64,000 nucleotides of DNA from Primulina eburnea (GCF_022965805.1 NC_133101.1:8655069-8719068), one strand, 5' to 3'. Shown: positions 1-13,241, counted from the first letter of the stretch. Notes: a model not told the origin generated them from the sequence alone. A program made the numbers and translations.

Positions 1-141
1 GAGACGGATCTCTTATTTGGGTCATCCATGAAAAAGTATTACTTTTTATGCTAAGAGTATTACTTTTTATTGTGAATATGGGTAGAGTTGACCCGTCTCA
101 CGGATTATGATCCGTGAGACGGTCTCACATGAGACTCACTC
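1..141 (+). mobile_element. GTGAGAC-family MITE, cut by window start
   Basis: This is the 3' part of the short palindromic element described at 22890-23289. It shows the paired ATTACTTTTTAT motifs, the GTTGACCCGTCTCAC block and the terminal GTGAGACGGTCTCAC palindrome, and ends in ACTC. The left end lies outside the window, so no target duplication can be read. Confidence 0.8.
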
Positions 142-545
142 AAAAAAATTAATATCAAATATTCTATTTTGCTAGCTATTTACAATCCATCGTAATTAAA
201 TCAATCACCTCAAACATTTATCATATCAATTAAAATAAAATGAAATAAGTCCTAATTTTAAATTCAATTATTATTCACCTTATCTTCTTTCCATGATCCT
301 CTTATCTAAAAAAAATACTAACAAATTAATTATATTCTTTTTTGTCGTTTCCTCAAAAATTATTTCCTTATCTTAATTTTATTATTTTAAATATTTATTT
401 TATAAATTAAATTACACCTAATTTCTGGTATAAATTAAATTACGCAGCAATTGACAAAAATTAAAATTTGTCTAACTACTTGATAATTTCAACTAAAAAC
501 ACATCGTGGCCATGTGAGCCTCGTGATAATTAATGAAAATAATTT
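142..545. other. AT-rich intergenic DNA
   Basis: No ORF with recognisable protein similarity and no repeat structure is seen here. The last nine bases are the left target duplication of the next MITE. Confidence 0.5.
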
Positions 546-734
546 GAATATATCTTTTGTGAGACGGTCTCATCAATCTTTATCTGTGAGACGAATCAAC
601 CCTACTAATATTCACAATAAAAAATAATACTCTTAACATAAAAAATAATATTTTTTTTCATGGATGACCCAAATAATATATATGCATGTCTCACAAAATA
701 CAACCCGTGAAAGTGTTTCACACAAGTTTTTGCC
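546..734 (-). mobile_element. GTGAGAC-family MITE, nearly full length
   Basis: This is a minus-oriented copy, with the GTGAGACGGTCTCA end at the left and the CACAAGTTTTTGCC end at the right. The flanking 9-mers AAATAATTT (537-545) and AAAGAATTT (735-743) match at 8 of 9 positions, as expected for an old 9-bp target site duplication. Confidence 0.8.
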
Positions 735-3700
735 AAAGAATTTAACTAATAAACATTGTAAAGAATATTAGTTTTTGCCCAAAAAATGAAAAAAAAAAAT
801 AATTAATCATACGATGGAGTAGTTTGAGTTGACATGCAACATGTGACGAATAGGATGACGAAATTGGTAGATTGAATTTAGCCAACAATTTGATTAATTA
901 ATCAATCTTATTGAATAGAGACTATGCGGCCAATTGTAACAGCTGATGGTTATATGCAGCTAACAGCAACAGCCAACAGTTTACTCAAAATCTTATCATT
1001 TTCTAATTTCTTGATTTTGTGTTTTGGCAAAAACTTGTGTGAGACGGTCTCACGGGTCGTATTTGTGAGACGGATCTACATAGATTTATTTACGAGAGGC
1101 AGATCAATTCAATCCATATTTAAAATGAAAATTAATAATTTTAGCAAAAAATGTAATACATTTTAATGTACAGATCGATTTAGATATTTGTCTCATAAAA
1201 TTAACATGTAAGATGGTCACACATGAGTTTTTGTGTATTTTTTTATATCTGTAATAGAATGTTTGTTGTTTTTTTAATATCAAAAAGAATATATAACTTG
1301 TGTTATAGTACCGCTGTTTTAGCGTCATGTTTCGAGCATTCGTATTTTCGTGGTCCAAATATTTAATGTTTATTTAGGCATTTGATGTCATTCGCATATG
1401 CCAAAATCCAACATAATGAAGGTTGATCCCGGAAATTTCATAAATAATAATTAACCGCATGCTTTATTGTCAGTTAATGTGTTAAAAATGATAATTATTA
1501 ATGATGATATAATTTAAATATATTTAAATAAAGCAATAATACAAGTATTAGTATATTTTCTTATGCAGGGCTGGAACCAAAAATTGATTAAGAGGTGACT
1601 AATTTTTTAAAAAAAAAACGAATAAAATTTATAGAAAATACAAAAAGAAATTATTCAATTTCAGCTATTTATTTTATAGCATAATATTTGCCAATAAAAG
1701 AGTTTTGGCCAATGCTTACACTAAAATGCATCTAGGTTATGTGTACAGACAATAAAAAATTTGTTTTTATTGAAAAGTCTATCTAAGGTTAAGGTGTAGC
1801 CTCGTTATCTTTGAATAAAGGGAATTGAAGTATAAAACTTTTCTTTGTTGTTGTGATAGGTATTTTTTCGGAAAATAACATTGGTATTGATCGAAATTAT
1901 TTTGTTAACTATCTCTATATGTGTAAAGCGTTTTCTTGTGGTTGTTATCAATTCAGCGAAAAAAATGGCTACGAGGAATAAATGACTCAATCATCTCAAT
2001 TTAACTAATTTCAATAGAAATCGTGACATATTTCAAATAAGCTAAAATTAAAGTTGTTTTTGAAGCATTCATCACATTTTCTCCAGATCATAAAGCTTAT
2101 TTTGTATCAAATTCGTTAATTCAATCAGAACTTTGACACAATAGCTTGTGGTAGATGTGTTGGTACATATAAGTTATGGCTCATATTTCCATACGTTCTG
2201 ATTGAGACTATGTTTCAAGTTCGAAATTTATGATTTTTTTGAATCATCGGAATAAATTGGGATGAAAATGGGGATACTATCATCATCCACGTATTCATCC
2301 CGATAATAATAACAATGCTAATTTTATTAATAATATCTCATGCCCCTGCCCGATTATCATTTTTGAAATGAGATGGAGACAAGGATGTGGATCTGATACA
2401 TGTGAGTTCAAATTTGAAGATTTTTCGAACCCAAAAAAATCGGAGATGGTGACGTATATATAGAAACAAGGATACAATTCAAAAACAAAATTGGAAATGA
2501 CAAAGCATCCCATTCCGTAATCATCTACTCATCTCTTGATGAAGTAAGAAGGAATGTGTGTTTTAAACGGATTTCTCGGGAACTGTCAAAAGGCTAACGA
2601 CCTAACCACCCCTCAGATTTTTACCGCAGTCCTTTTATTAGTAAATTACGATGACACTTTTTGAGTTTTGCATTATATTTTTACTAAAATTACATATTGA
2701 CCATCGTATTTCTTATTGCTAAAAAAATCACTATATTAATAAGTTAAATGACGTTTTAAACTAAATTTCAACAAAAATGTATTCAGTAAAAATGCTACAA
2801 TACTTTGTTTATAGATCTGTCTCACAAAATACGACTTGTGAGACCGTCTCACACAAGTTTTTGTCTTGTTTTTATATAACGTACACTTTGAAATCTCATT
2901 TCTAATCATTAGATAAATTTCTTCCTCGTGTGGTGATGTGAACCCCGTGACGACGCTTTTGCTGAGTCAGTCGATTATCGCATCCTATTTCGGATTCAAC
3001 AATATCATTGTCAGGATTGGGGACAAACATATCAATTCATTTTATTTTTCTATAAATTTAAAATTTAACTTCTAAATTCGCCTAAAAAAAGAGACTATTG
3101 TTTCCTTTTCATGTAAAGTTTGAATTATTTTAAAAAAAAAATTCAGATGCAACCATTAAGACGTTCTCTTTAACGAGGGCCCGTGATATTTTTATTCCCT
3201 TGGCTTTAATTTGTTTTAATTTTCTCCATAATTGTTTACCAACTACTTGGAATTAGTGATTGGATTTATGGATTATGACAAAAAAAAAAAGAGTGATTTA
3301 CAATTATACCTTGATTTTGTTACAAATTTATCTTGCTCAAGAGTTTGAATTCAGTATCCTAAACAATAGTTTAAAATTTTAATATTTTCATGTTATGGGT
3401 CGATTTACAATATTTAGGAGAATGATTTTATTTATTTTTATTCATTTTCATCGGAATGCTGACACGGCATACGAAAATAATGGTGTATCATTGAAAATCG
3501 TTCGAGTGATAATTGACATTGATGACATGACTAATATTACATCATCACTACAGTGAAAAATGATAAAATTTAAAATAAAAAATATAATTAGTGGACTAGA
3601 ACTATGAATTGATTGATAACATGAAGAAAAAAAAGTGTACTGAATAAAAATAAAATTTTTCTGAGATCAGAAAAAATATATACACACGCATGAAATTCAG

Positions 3701-4107
3701 GTGGTGGGATTTTAGACAACAAAGACCCATAAACAAACATCTAATTAATCGAGATCAATGTAATTAAAACTCAAACTCGTGATTCCTATTTTTCTACAGT
3801 CCAAACTCGAGTAATATAATTTATTTAACGAAATTAATTAATTCTCTATTTTTTTCCTTAACAATTAAAAGTGAAACCAAAAATAAAAAATATATAAAAT
3901 GGGAATTTTTTGATTAAGATATAAAAATAGTGGCAAATTAAGTATCCAATAAAGAAGTGAGACAATTTACTAGGTTTCTTTAACTGATTAATAGTATAGA
4001 TAATATATATTTAACACGTAGTATCATTTTGTACACAACAGTGTGCTTATACAATTGAAATTTATATAAAATAATTTTTTTATTTTCAAATTAAATATTT
4101 TTTAACA
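735..4107. other. AT-rich intergenic DNA with MITE fragments
   Basis: Two truncated GTGAGAC-family pieces lie at about 1027-1080 (plus) and 2814-2864 (minus). The short ORFs in this stretch show no protein family I recognise and sit in AT-rich, non-coding-looking sequence. I see no exon-like segments or LTRs. Confidence 0.5.
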
Positions 4108-4250
4108 TAAAAACTCATATGAAATCGTCTCACGGATCAATTTTGTGATATTATATCATATATACTTTTTACTGAAAAAAGTATTATTTTTTATTCTATA
4201 TATGAACATAGTCAACCGGTCTCACGAATATAAATATGTAAGATCGTATT
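4108..4250 (+). mobile_element. Diverged relative of the GTGAGAC MITE family
   Basis: It begins AAAACTCATATGAAA and retains a GTCTCACGGATC block, two TATTATTTTTTAT-like repeats and a CCGGTCTCAC block in the same order as the family consensus. It is clearly related but too diverged for its ends or target duplication to be fixed. Confidence 0.55.
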
Positions 4251-4309
4251 AAAAAAAACATATTCTATTTTTCATTAGGAGCAATGAACTATCTAAAAAT
4301 TGAGTAGGC

Positions 4310-4772
4310 TGTTAGTTGTCCCACATCGGTGGTATTTAATACCTGTGAGTTGTATATATAGTCTTGGAAAATCCTCTCTATTTGAGCTAGCTTTTGGGGT
4401 TGAGTTAGGTCCAAGTCTCAATCTTAACATGGTATCAGAGCCAGGGTTCCACCGTTATGTGTTGAACTGTCTATAATTAGGTCACTCGTTCTACCTATAA
4501 TTAGGTCATTTGTAAAACTCCACGCTCCAGATGTTCATTCCTCGACGTGAGAGGAGTGTGTTTGCCCATAGTTGGGACACCCGTTCTGTCCATAATTGAG
4601 TCATTTGTAAACTTCACGCTCCAGATGTTCATTTCTGGGCGTGAGAGGTTTGTTTTAGTTATCCCACATCGGTGTTATTTAATACCTGAGAGTTGTATAT
4701 ATGGTCTTGGGCAATCCTCCCTCCTTGAGCTAGCTTTTGGGGTTGAGTTAAGTCCAAGTTCCAATCTTAAGA
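4310..4772 (+). mobile_element. Complete TRIM retrotransposon
   Basis: This is a terminal-repeat retrotransposon in miniature. The LTRs are 4310-4429 and about 4651-4772; each holds the TCCCACATCGG and GAGCTAGCTTTTGGGGTTGAG motifs. The primer binding site TGGTATCAGAGCC, complementary to initiator Met-tRNA, follows the left LTR at 4430-4442, and a purine-rich GTGAGAGG tract precedes the right LTR. A perfect 5-bp target duplication TAGGC flanks it (4305-4309 and 4773-4777). The interior contains a partial duplication: the CATTTGTAAA..CACGCTCCAGATGTTCATT block occurs twice, in about 4510-4560 and 4600-4650. It has no coding capacity; an 88-codon ORF across it is incidental. Confidence 0.9.
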
Positions 4773-4777
4773 TAGGC

Positions 4778-5222
4778 CTTATGCGATACGCTCTCACATA
4801 TCCATATCCATGAAACAAGTCGATTTGGTCCATGTTTGTAATGAAAAGTACTATTTTTTCTTAAAAGTAATATTTTTTTACACACAAAATAATATTATTT
4901 CATGTATGGAGTTGGATATGAGATTTATATCACGGAATTAACTCGTGAGACGAAAAGTTTTTGTGCTAAAAATTTTAAAATATAGACAAAGATGTGATGA
5001 GATTTTAAAATATAGATAAAGTTAAGAATGAATATTAAAAATAATTACTATTTTAGGATGACAATTGTGAAATTACTTATGAGCAAATTTTTTAGTATAA
5101 AAAATAAAAGATGAGTAATTAAGAATAAAATTTTAGAGGGTGTGGATTTTTAATTAAATAGTATAATTAAGTTGTCTGTTCAAAAACCAAATACATCGTA
5201 CGGGATAAAATTAATCATATTG
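4778..5222. other. AT-rich intergenic DNA with a MITE relic
   Basis: A degenerate minus-oriented GTGAGAC-family copy is visible at about 4830-4960, ending in GAGACGAAAAGTTTTTGTGC. The rest shows nothing recognisable. Confidence 0.45.
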
Positions 5223-5252
5223 CACTACAAGAAAACCCGGATTTTAGCGACC
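5223..5252 (+). repeat. CACTA transposon terminal fragment
   Basis: The segment starts CACTACAAGAAAA, the usual terminus of plant CACTA (En/Spm) elements, and runs into a TTTAGCGACC motif like the GCGACGG subterminal repeats elsewhere in the window. No partner terminus was found nearby, so it is probably a truncated end. Confidence 0.55.
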
Positions 5253-5809
5253 CGAATAATTATGAATTTTGGTTAGTAAAACCAAATGTCTTTTGAAATA
5301 GATATATTCGGTGAAGAAAAAGACAATAAAATTTTGGCTGAACCAAACTGCCATGAAACAACCCATAAACCGAAGAAAGAAAGAAAAATTGACGTTCTAT
5401 ATATCTTTCGAGTTGCAGACAGTGAACTTTTATGTCCATATTTCATACATGTAAATATTTTTCATATTTGATTATATATTTGGTCAATTTATATTATTGG
5501 TCAATTCACAATCTCACTCACTCTTTTGCACAATTTTAATTTTAGTAATTTTACTGAAGTATTGACGTGGTATCGAAAAATGACGGCGTAACATCGAATA
5601 TGTCAACACGTAAGTAAAAAATTATTATAATTAAAAAATGTGAAAATCAATGAAGTAAAACCGAGAAATTGACCAACAATGGACTAAAATGAAAAGCACG
5701 CGAAATCAAAAACTAAGTTTCTCTTAATTCAACAAAAAAAAATGTAATTTCATACATAATACTATGTCTGTATATGTAGATGAGTAGTGTACCAAGAATA
5801 CAAAGCGGT
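5253..5809. other. AT-rich intergenic DNA
   Basis: It holds a short ORF (5286-5471) without recognisable homology. No other structure was seen. Confidence 0.4.
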
Positions 5810-5960
5810 TGTCCTCGTGAGATGTTCAGGTTGGTGCAATAGGTGTACTTGTGACCAATTGGTCATATCTTATATTATCTACCAACATCTTATTAGACAA
5901 GTTTGTCACATAAGGCTTTTTCGGTGTGATTTACTTGATTAAACAAGACAAGTGACGACA
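5810..5960 (+). repeat. tRNA-derived SINE copy, diverged
   Basis: It shares an ordered set of motifs with 8405-8605 and 59545-59705: a TCAGGTTGGTG box-A-like start, a GACCAATTGGTCAT segment, GACAAGTTTGTCACATAAGG and GTGATTTACTTGATTAA. The similarity to the other two copies identifies it as one family. Exact ends were not determined. Confidence 0.5.
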
Positions 5961-7039
5961 TACATTATCTAAATAAGGCCGACTTTATAAATTTATAAGC
6001 GTAATTACTACGAAATTAAGTAGCAAGACATCATTATAATCATGATAACATTTTTCGCGACTGAATATAAAATATCGGGTTTGTCCAGTAATTTACTCGA
6101 TTGACGTAATTTGCTAGCCATTGAATTACTTCAATATATTATATTCGAGAATTTAATCAGTACACACTTAACAAATAATGATTTTGAGTTTTCTACGAAA
6201 AAATAATAATAATAAACTAATGTGAAGTATAAATAATATATGATTTAATTGATTTTGTTAAGTTAGGTAAGGGTGTGACACCTACTCTCTAGCCAAGGAA
6301 TTCTAATAAAATTTGGTTTAACCTACGTACAGCGGTACAGGTAACCTAAGCTAGACATATTTTTTTACCTCTTTGGTAAGTTACGATGAAACTGCTGAAA
6401 AGTATTCCGAACCCAGTGAAGACATCCAGTATGATTTCCAAAGCTCAGGTTTGGGTCCTTGGGTTGACCTAAGAATCAAAGGAATCTTTTGGTGTGTTAA
6501 TTAATTTAAAGCTATATAAAAGAAATAACCTCAATTATTATATTAAAAAAATAAATCAAAGTAAAGTCCAATTTCTCCACGGCGTCTTTTCCGAGCTGTT
6601 GCATTTGTTTAGTCGAGTAATCGTTTTCAAGCAGATGTAAGTAATTAGTCTCAAGAACAAATTTATATTTGTTTTCTTCATGTCCAATCGTATCCAATTA
6701 TTTTAATAATCACGATATTATTTATTCATATATATTTTTATAAATCACATTGTTTGATATATAATATATATTATTTATTGTTTTAACAAAAGTTATAATC
6801 AGTAATAATTGTACGAGTGTACGACTCATGGTTTTTAAATTGTACAAATTATTTTAGTTGAAACATAAATTTTGATTATTATCTGACCACTTATAATTAT
6901 GATATCCCAATGAACCGACAACTTTGGATAGTATACTAACGACTTTGATTATATAAATCTAATTGCTTTAATTACTAAGCATTAGTTGGCTTGTGATCTT
7001 GACCTAGGTTGTTACATTGGTTTATTTTATACACCAAAA
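5961..7039. other. AT-rich intergenic DNA
   Basis: No gene is supported. The 61-codon minus ORF at 6512-6697 matches nothing known to me. Confidence 0.4.
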
Positions 7040-7215
7040 TTCTTATGACACCGTCTCACAAGTCAATATTATGAACCAAATATTTTATTCAACTCGAATT
7101 ATAAAAAATTACTATTTTTTATACAAAAAAATTATTATTTTTCATTCTAAATAGGGATCGCCGAGTCGAACCGTTTCATAGATATAGATACGTGAGACTT
7201 ATTCACATGTGGCCT
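7040..7215 (+). mobile_element. Diverged GTGAGAC-related MITE
   Basis: It has a GACACCGTCTCACAAGTC start, the paired ATTATTTTT motifs in the middle and an ACGTGAGACTTATTCACAT end, in the family order. It is diverged and its borders are approximate. Confidence 0.5.
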
Positions 7216-7544
7216 ACACTTATTTATATTGTGCTTGGACCAAGAATAGATCATATTTTTAATAAATGATTTTAGAATATTATTTAATGATTATAGACAC
7301 TTTAATTTGAATAACTAAATAAAAATATGATATGTATATATGTGTCATTTTTCAGAACTAATTACGAGGCTTTAAAATATATGTATATATACAGAAGTGA
7401 TTGCAGTGGAAACAATTACATGCCATTTAATTTTATTTAATTTATTTATATATTTGAGTAAATTGCATGTCATTTATTAACGTTAAAATTGGCGCCAGAT
7501 GTGGAACACAGGTTTAATTTACACGCAACATGAATTGATGGTTA

Positions 7545-7965
7545 CTACGGTAACGAACTGTTGGTTCGCAAACTTTTAGAATCGAGTCAAAAAATATTTG
7601 CTTTTTATATTTGAGCTTATCGAATTCGAGCCGAGCTCGAATATATTTGAATTTTTTACAATCCGAATTCGAGACTAAATTATTTTGCTCAATAGTTCAT
7701 GAATAGCTCGCAAACATTAATATTTTATTCATACAATATAATTATATATTAAATAAATAAATTTCGAGTATTTCAAATACTTATTTCGAGCAATAATTTG
7801 AATAGTAGCGAACATGTTCGAATCTCTCGAGCCGAACTTGAACTAGAACTCGAGCTTTAATTCGAAATAAATTCGAGTTACAATTTTTAAAGTTTTCGAA
7901 TCGAACTTGAATAAAACCGAATAATATTTAACTCAATTCGGTTAGTTAACAACCCTAATCTTAGT
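7545..7965. repeat. GAGCTCGAA/TTCGAG-rich repeat, DNA-element-like
   Basis: About 400 bp are enriched in interspersed TCGAG, GAATTCGAG and GAGCTCGAA words on both strands. The segment ends AACAACCCTAA. A related fragment lies at about 34390-34560. Such sequence is common as subterminal repeats of non-autonomous hAT-like elements, but no target duplication or clear inverted termini could be defined. Confidence 0.35.
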
Positions 7966-8404
7966 CACATGAAATTACCAAGTGCCTTGAGATATCTTAC
8001 ACTAAGGGGCCGCAAAATTATTTTAAAATAATTCTCAAAATAAAAAAAAAATTAAAATATTATTCGAAGGTTAGTATCTTCTGAGAAATTCATATATTTT
8101 AATTTTTAAAAAACGAATTTGGTATTTTTATATATTGATATTTTTTGAATGAATTTCTTTTATCTTGAAAAGAACTGTCAAAAAAGCTATATATATATTA
8201 GTTTCGTCGCGTCTTGTTCTAACAAAACGGATTTTCGTCTCATCTTGGCCTTTATTTATTGATTCAGATTCCATTAATTCAATAAAAAATTATAACTATT
8301 AAAGATTTTATCCTCGTAACTTCATGTTCAATAGATATATATTTTTAAAAATTCATCTTTTCTGTAAATTTGTTATGTTACTTATTTGTATGTATTATTT
8401 TTTG

Positions 8405-8605
8405 GGTAACGGGGAAATCCGCAGTCGCTATTCGTAAATATACACTGGATAAACCATCGGATTGAATGTAGTGGCATTAAACCATATTAATCGAGTAAAT
8501 CACATTAGACAAATATTGTGTAACAGACTTGTCCAAAAAAGTGTCACTAGAAAACATAATATTTGACCATTTGGTCAGAAGAACACGTACTACACCAACT
8601 TAAAC
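8405..8605 (-). repeat. tRNA-derived SINE copy, diverged
   Basis: Read on the minus strand it carries GACCAAATGGTCAAATATTA, GACAAGTCTGTTACACAA and GTGATTTACTCGATTAA in the same order as the copy at 5810, plus a 3' tail ending in CCCCGTTACCC that the 5810 copy lacks. Borders are approximate. Confidence 0.5.
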
Positions 8606-9684
8606 ATTTATCATGAGTTTTATATATTTTTTACACATAAGAAGAGAAATAAGATCGAATTATTTCAGTTTAATTTTGTAGACTTTATATGCTTATATTT
8701 CAGTAGTTTCATAAATGTCTACCGTATAATATCAACTTGTTTACTATTTAATTTTATTTCACATTTTATTACTTATTCCATCCTACTTTAGAATAAAACT
8801 ATTTTTATATAAAATTTTAAAAATACTCTGAATTTTAATAAAATATAGTCACAATGTTATCATGTCGGGCAGATAAGAGGCCATGTAGATTATAATCTCG
8901 TGGCTTGTTATGCGAGAAATAGTCAATTTCAATAAAAACATGTATATTTTATTATTGAATAATATATATTACTTGGAATTTTCCCAAAAAATAAAATAAA
9001 ATGTGTGTCACCATCACGTATAAATAGATGCAACAACATATTTTAATTAGATGATTATATAAAATTTTCAAAATATTTGATATAGCTCTCTCCCACCACG
9101 TACCAATTCCGACAAGTCAATTTTGTGATTAATGCAAACATTACATTCTTTGAAAATTTCTGAAAATCTTATTAAAAATTAATAATAATTTTATGATTTC
9201 CAATATTATATATTATTAACTCATGACAAATCTCATATAATTTTATGATTTTCAATACAATTTAATTTAAACGCAAGTATACAAAATTTATCGATTAAAA
9301 CTAGTGTTTTTGAATATATTTATTAATCACTCAAGCAATCCAAATTTTTTCTATATAACTGAACTTTATAAAAAAAAATTGGTTTTTTACTTACTTGGGA
9401 AAAGTATTTATTTCGACCTAAAATTCAAATCTTGATATCAAATAGATTATAATTCATGACAAAAAAATATTTTATTCTTTAATAGTTTTTTAGCAAGGAA
9501 ATAAAAAAAACTTTGGGTAATTTAATAGTGCCTAACAGCATGTATTATTTATTTGTTTTTTAGTGCAAAAAAGGTAAAATGGCCATTGCACCAATCGAGT
9601 GGCTAATGGACACTTGACTTCTTCCCCCTTTCTGGTCTCAAAGGGTCAGTGGTCACATCTCCACAGACGACCAAAGACTTAATC

Positions 9685-9741
<57 letters not shown>

Positions 9742-11395
9742 TTAATTGCACTTTTTTTTAAAAAAAAAACTTTTTGAGAATATTTTTTGAATAAAATAAA
9801 GGGAAAAAAAACATGACCAATCAATCATATGTGCAACGCACAACGCCGTTTCTTTGCAGCTTAATGCTTTATTATTATTTTATTTTTTTAAAAAAATGAA
9901 AATGAAAATGACTTATCAATTTATTCAATGGTAATGTCAGCCATGTAATACCCGTGGACCCATCGTGTGGCAAGTGGGAACGATCATCTCCCCCTATTTT
10001 TTTTAGTTTATTTCAAGTGTTATTATCATTATTATTTTCTTAGGATAATGAGTTAAAGTATTTACGATCTATGTCGTATGGTTGAATTTGGTGATACTTT
10101 GAAATCTTCTTCTGCTTGTATTTATTCTGTTGTTTTTAGCTGAAAATATTCGTTCTGTAATCTCCGAAAAGAGTTTGTTTTAAGGATATGATAACTAGGC
10201 ATTTCGAATCAAACATCAAAATAAATTGATGTTTTGTCCAAGGAATTCCAACATATACTAGGAGAAATACTCCATATGACAAGATAATATCATATTATTT
10301 CAAAATTATACAAAATTTACCTATAAATTTTTTTAAAAAAATTGGGCCACCCGGGCTTTGGTATAGAGCTATGTAGTTCAACTAGATATGAGATGAAATT
10401 TCAAAATATGTTAAGATTATGATCATGATACGATGTGATACAACCGTTTACTACCAAATATGACATGATATTAGTGAATCATGAAAAATATATGAATTTC
10501 AGTGCACTTTGTTTATAAGGTCAAAATTATGTTTCTCTATTTATTGAGTGTTTTCTCAAACATTTACTCTTTACTATTTCTCATCATATATATAAAAAAA
10601 GAACAATTAGACAACGAGAACAGTTTATGTTTTGGAGATGATGAAGAAGATGTTTCGAAATTTATGCAATCACTATTATATTTCGTTTTTGAGAATTTTT
10701 TATTATAAATGCAAGCTATTAATGATTTATTTATGAAGTATACTGGTTTGATTTATAAGTAATATGATGATATATCGTTGTTTCAATGTTAAATTATTAA
10801 AACATTGTCGAATATCATATATCTTAATCTTCAGACGTGACAGTTGAGCTAATTTTGATGTAAATAGACATTGCTTCGACAATAATAAGAATCATACTGT
10901 TTTTTTTTTTTTACATCTGATTCACTTATCGGAAATTTTGTAATTTTTTTAATTTTATTCAAAAGTATAACTATTTGAAATTTTATTATGTAATTTATTC
11001 AAATAAATACAATAAAGTATTAGTAAATTTATACGGTTATGATAGTATGTAATGATTTAAAATAACTAAAAATATAAATATATATAACATCGTTATTAAA
11101 GTAGAACCATAGTAACTAAATTCCAAATAATTTAGTGAATTCTTATTTAAAATTACAATTATATAGAATTAATAAAGTTTAAAGTGATGTGTTGATGAGT
11201 TTAAATATTTTAAATTTATTGTAGAAACATTATCTTAATGAAATCTTTGGCTATCAAGATTTGGAAAAGGCCAAATCCAAAATTGTGATCTTGTTTCGAT
11301 TAATTGTAATTTTTTCTTTAGTCTATCCTTACGGATGTGCTAGTGATAAAGTTTGCTACGCTGAGTTATACGAATTTTTTTATTTATTTTTTATA
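8606..11395. other. AT-rich intergenic DNA
   Basis: It contains an (AT)n tract at about 9683-9736 and several poly-T/poly-A runs. ORFs at 10502-10708 and 11261-11470 have AT-biased composition and no recognisable domains. Nothing else is seen. Confidence 0.45.
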
Positions 11396-11578
11396 GAGTA
11401 CGTCTCTTGTGATACGGTCTCACGAATCTTTATCTGTGAGAAAGGTCAACCCTACCGATATTCTGCATAAAAAGTAGTACTCTTAGCATAAAAAGTAATA
11501 CTTTTTCATCGATGACCCAAATAAGAGACCCGTCTCGTAAAATACTATATGTGAGACCGTCTCACACAAGTTTTTACA
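11396..11578 (-). mobile_element. GTGAGAC-family MITE
   Basis: A full-length minus-oriented copy, with GTGATACGGTCTCACG at the left and GTGAGACCGTCTCACACAAG at the right. Flanking 9-mers TTTTTTATA (11387-11395) and ATTTTTATA (11579-11587) match at 8 of 9, consistent with a 9-bp target duplication. Confidence 0.8.
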
Positions 11579-11914
11579 ATTTTTATAATTAGTTGTCCCA
11601 GGAATGAAATTAGTTCCTCTGATTGATTAATATATAATGAATTTAATACTTCAAAAAGAAATAGAGCAGCCAGCGGGAAAATGTGCAACTTTTAAAGCCC
11701 TTGGTTCAACCAGATCAAGACAAATTGATTAATCTTAATTTCACAGTTAAAATTAATCACTCAAGTCATTTCAAACTTTAGCCTTCTGAGGACTTTAATA
11801 TCTCAATAATAGATCATTTGTCAACTATTAATCTCATTATTATTAGATCTTGACTTTCACAAAGGTCTTTTTTATTTATTCACAAACAAATTTCCCAAAC
11901 TAACCCAAAAAGAA

Positions 11915-12192
11915 GGGGTCTTTTATCATATTATAGCAATTTTTATTCACTATTAACAATCTACGATAGTTTTAAAAAATTTATTAAAATATTGTAAAAT
12001 TTTTTTTTTTAAAAAAGTAAAACTTTTACTCTCCCGTCCTTCCAAACGGGGGAATAATTGTTTCACCTCCCCCACTTGTATTATATTACGTGATCTTTAA
12101 ATTAACATATGTTTCACCTCCCCTACAGGCGGGGGAGGTACCGTAGATTGTTAATGAAGAATAAAAATTATTATAATCTGGTAAAAGACCCC
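11915..12192. mobile_element. MITE with long (about 50 bp) terminal inverted repeats
   Basis: The left arm begins GGGGTCTTTTATCA and ends CATTAACAATCTACG-like; the right arm is its inverted counterpart ending TAAAAGACCCC, with only a few mismatches over about 51 bp. The core has a second inverted pair around CACCTCCCC and GGGGGAGGT. There is no coding capacity. The flanks are poly-A-rich, so the target duplication cannot be read cleanly. Confidence 0.7.
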
Positions 12193-12280
12193 AAAAATAA
12201 GCCCAACAAAATAGATCCATTTACCTCCTTTTTTTTCCACCATACTATTTACATTTTTTTTTGCACTTATGAAATAAAAT

Positions 12281-12462
12281 AAGTTTGTCTCATGCGAGAC
12301 CGTCTCACGGATCCTAATCTGTGAGATGAGTCAACCCTACCCATATTCACAATAAAAAGTAATACTCTTAGCATAAAAAATAATACTTTTTCATGAATAA
12401 CCCAAATAAGAGATCCGTCTCACAAATACGACCTTTGAGATCGTCTCACTCAAGTTTTTGCC
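12281..12462 (-). mobile_element. GTGAGAC-family MITE with perfect 9-bp TSD
   Basis: A full-length minus copy of 182 bp with both terminal palindromes. It is flanked by the perfect 9-bp direct repeat AAATAAAAT (12272-12280 and 12463-12471). It is one of the copies that fix the family borders. Confidence 0.9.
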
Positions 12463-12690
12463 AAATAAAATTTTACATTTGTAATCTTCATTTTCTCATT
12501 TTCAACAAAATTATTGACACTATATGAAAGTTCTATTTCATGGTTAATCTATACGCTTAATCTTTTTAGGTCACTCATTAAATCAAATAAAAAAATAACA
12601 CAAAAACTATTATGAGATGTCTTACAGATTATTTTTATGAAACAAATCTCCTATCCGAATCTACAAATGAAAATGAATTATTTTATGCCA

Positions 12691-13241
12691 AAAATATTAG
12701 CTTTCACTTCAAATATGAACCGAATCGATTCGTCTGACGGATGTTGATCCGTGAGACCATTACACAAAAGATCAACTTAACAAATAGATACCATATGTTT
12801 ATTGTTTAGTTATTCGATACCACATTAGAAAGAATCACAGATTCTAATCCTTTGATCGTTACTACTAAGTCGACTTTTAATTCTCATCAAAATTTCTACT
12901 ATATTTGATATGTTCTTAGCATTTTTCTCATCCAGAGGGATTCAATAAGACGGCTATGTTATTGAAGGTAACAAGTGAAACAATGTTAAATTAGGCCTGT
13001 ATATCGCTAGTATGGTCACCAACCCTCGAAGATTCTCAACGAATCTTCCCCCACAAAAAAAATTTAATTTTGCATTGTTTTCTATAATTTAAATTTTTTT
13101 ATCATAGTATCTATATGAGATATGTATCAAATATTCAATCAACATAATAAAGACTGTTATTATAGTAATACCCACGATAAAATCGACAACTAATTAAGAT
13201 TTAAGAATACTTTAGCAACTTCACCTACCCATTCAAGATCT
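12691..13241 (+). repeat. 550-bp direct repeat, copy 1
   Basis: It is nearly identical to 13876-14423, from AAAATATTAGCTTTCA to CCATTCAAGATCT, with scattered substitutions and small indels. The first bases overlap a diverged GTGAGAC-family relic (about 12601-12770). No TG..CA ends, primer binding site or purine tract is seen, so it is not an obvious LTR. Confidence 0.85.
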
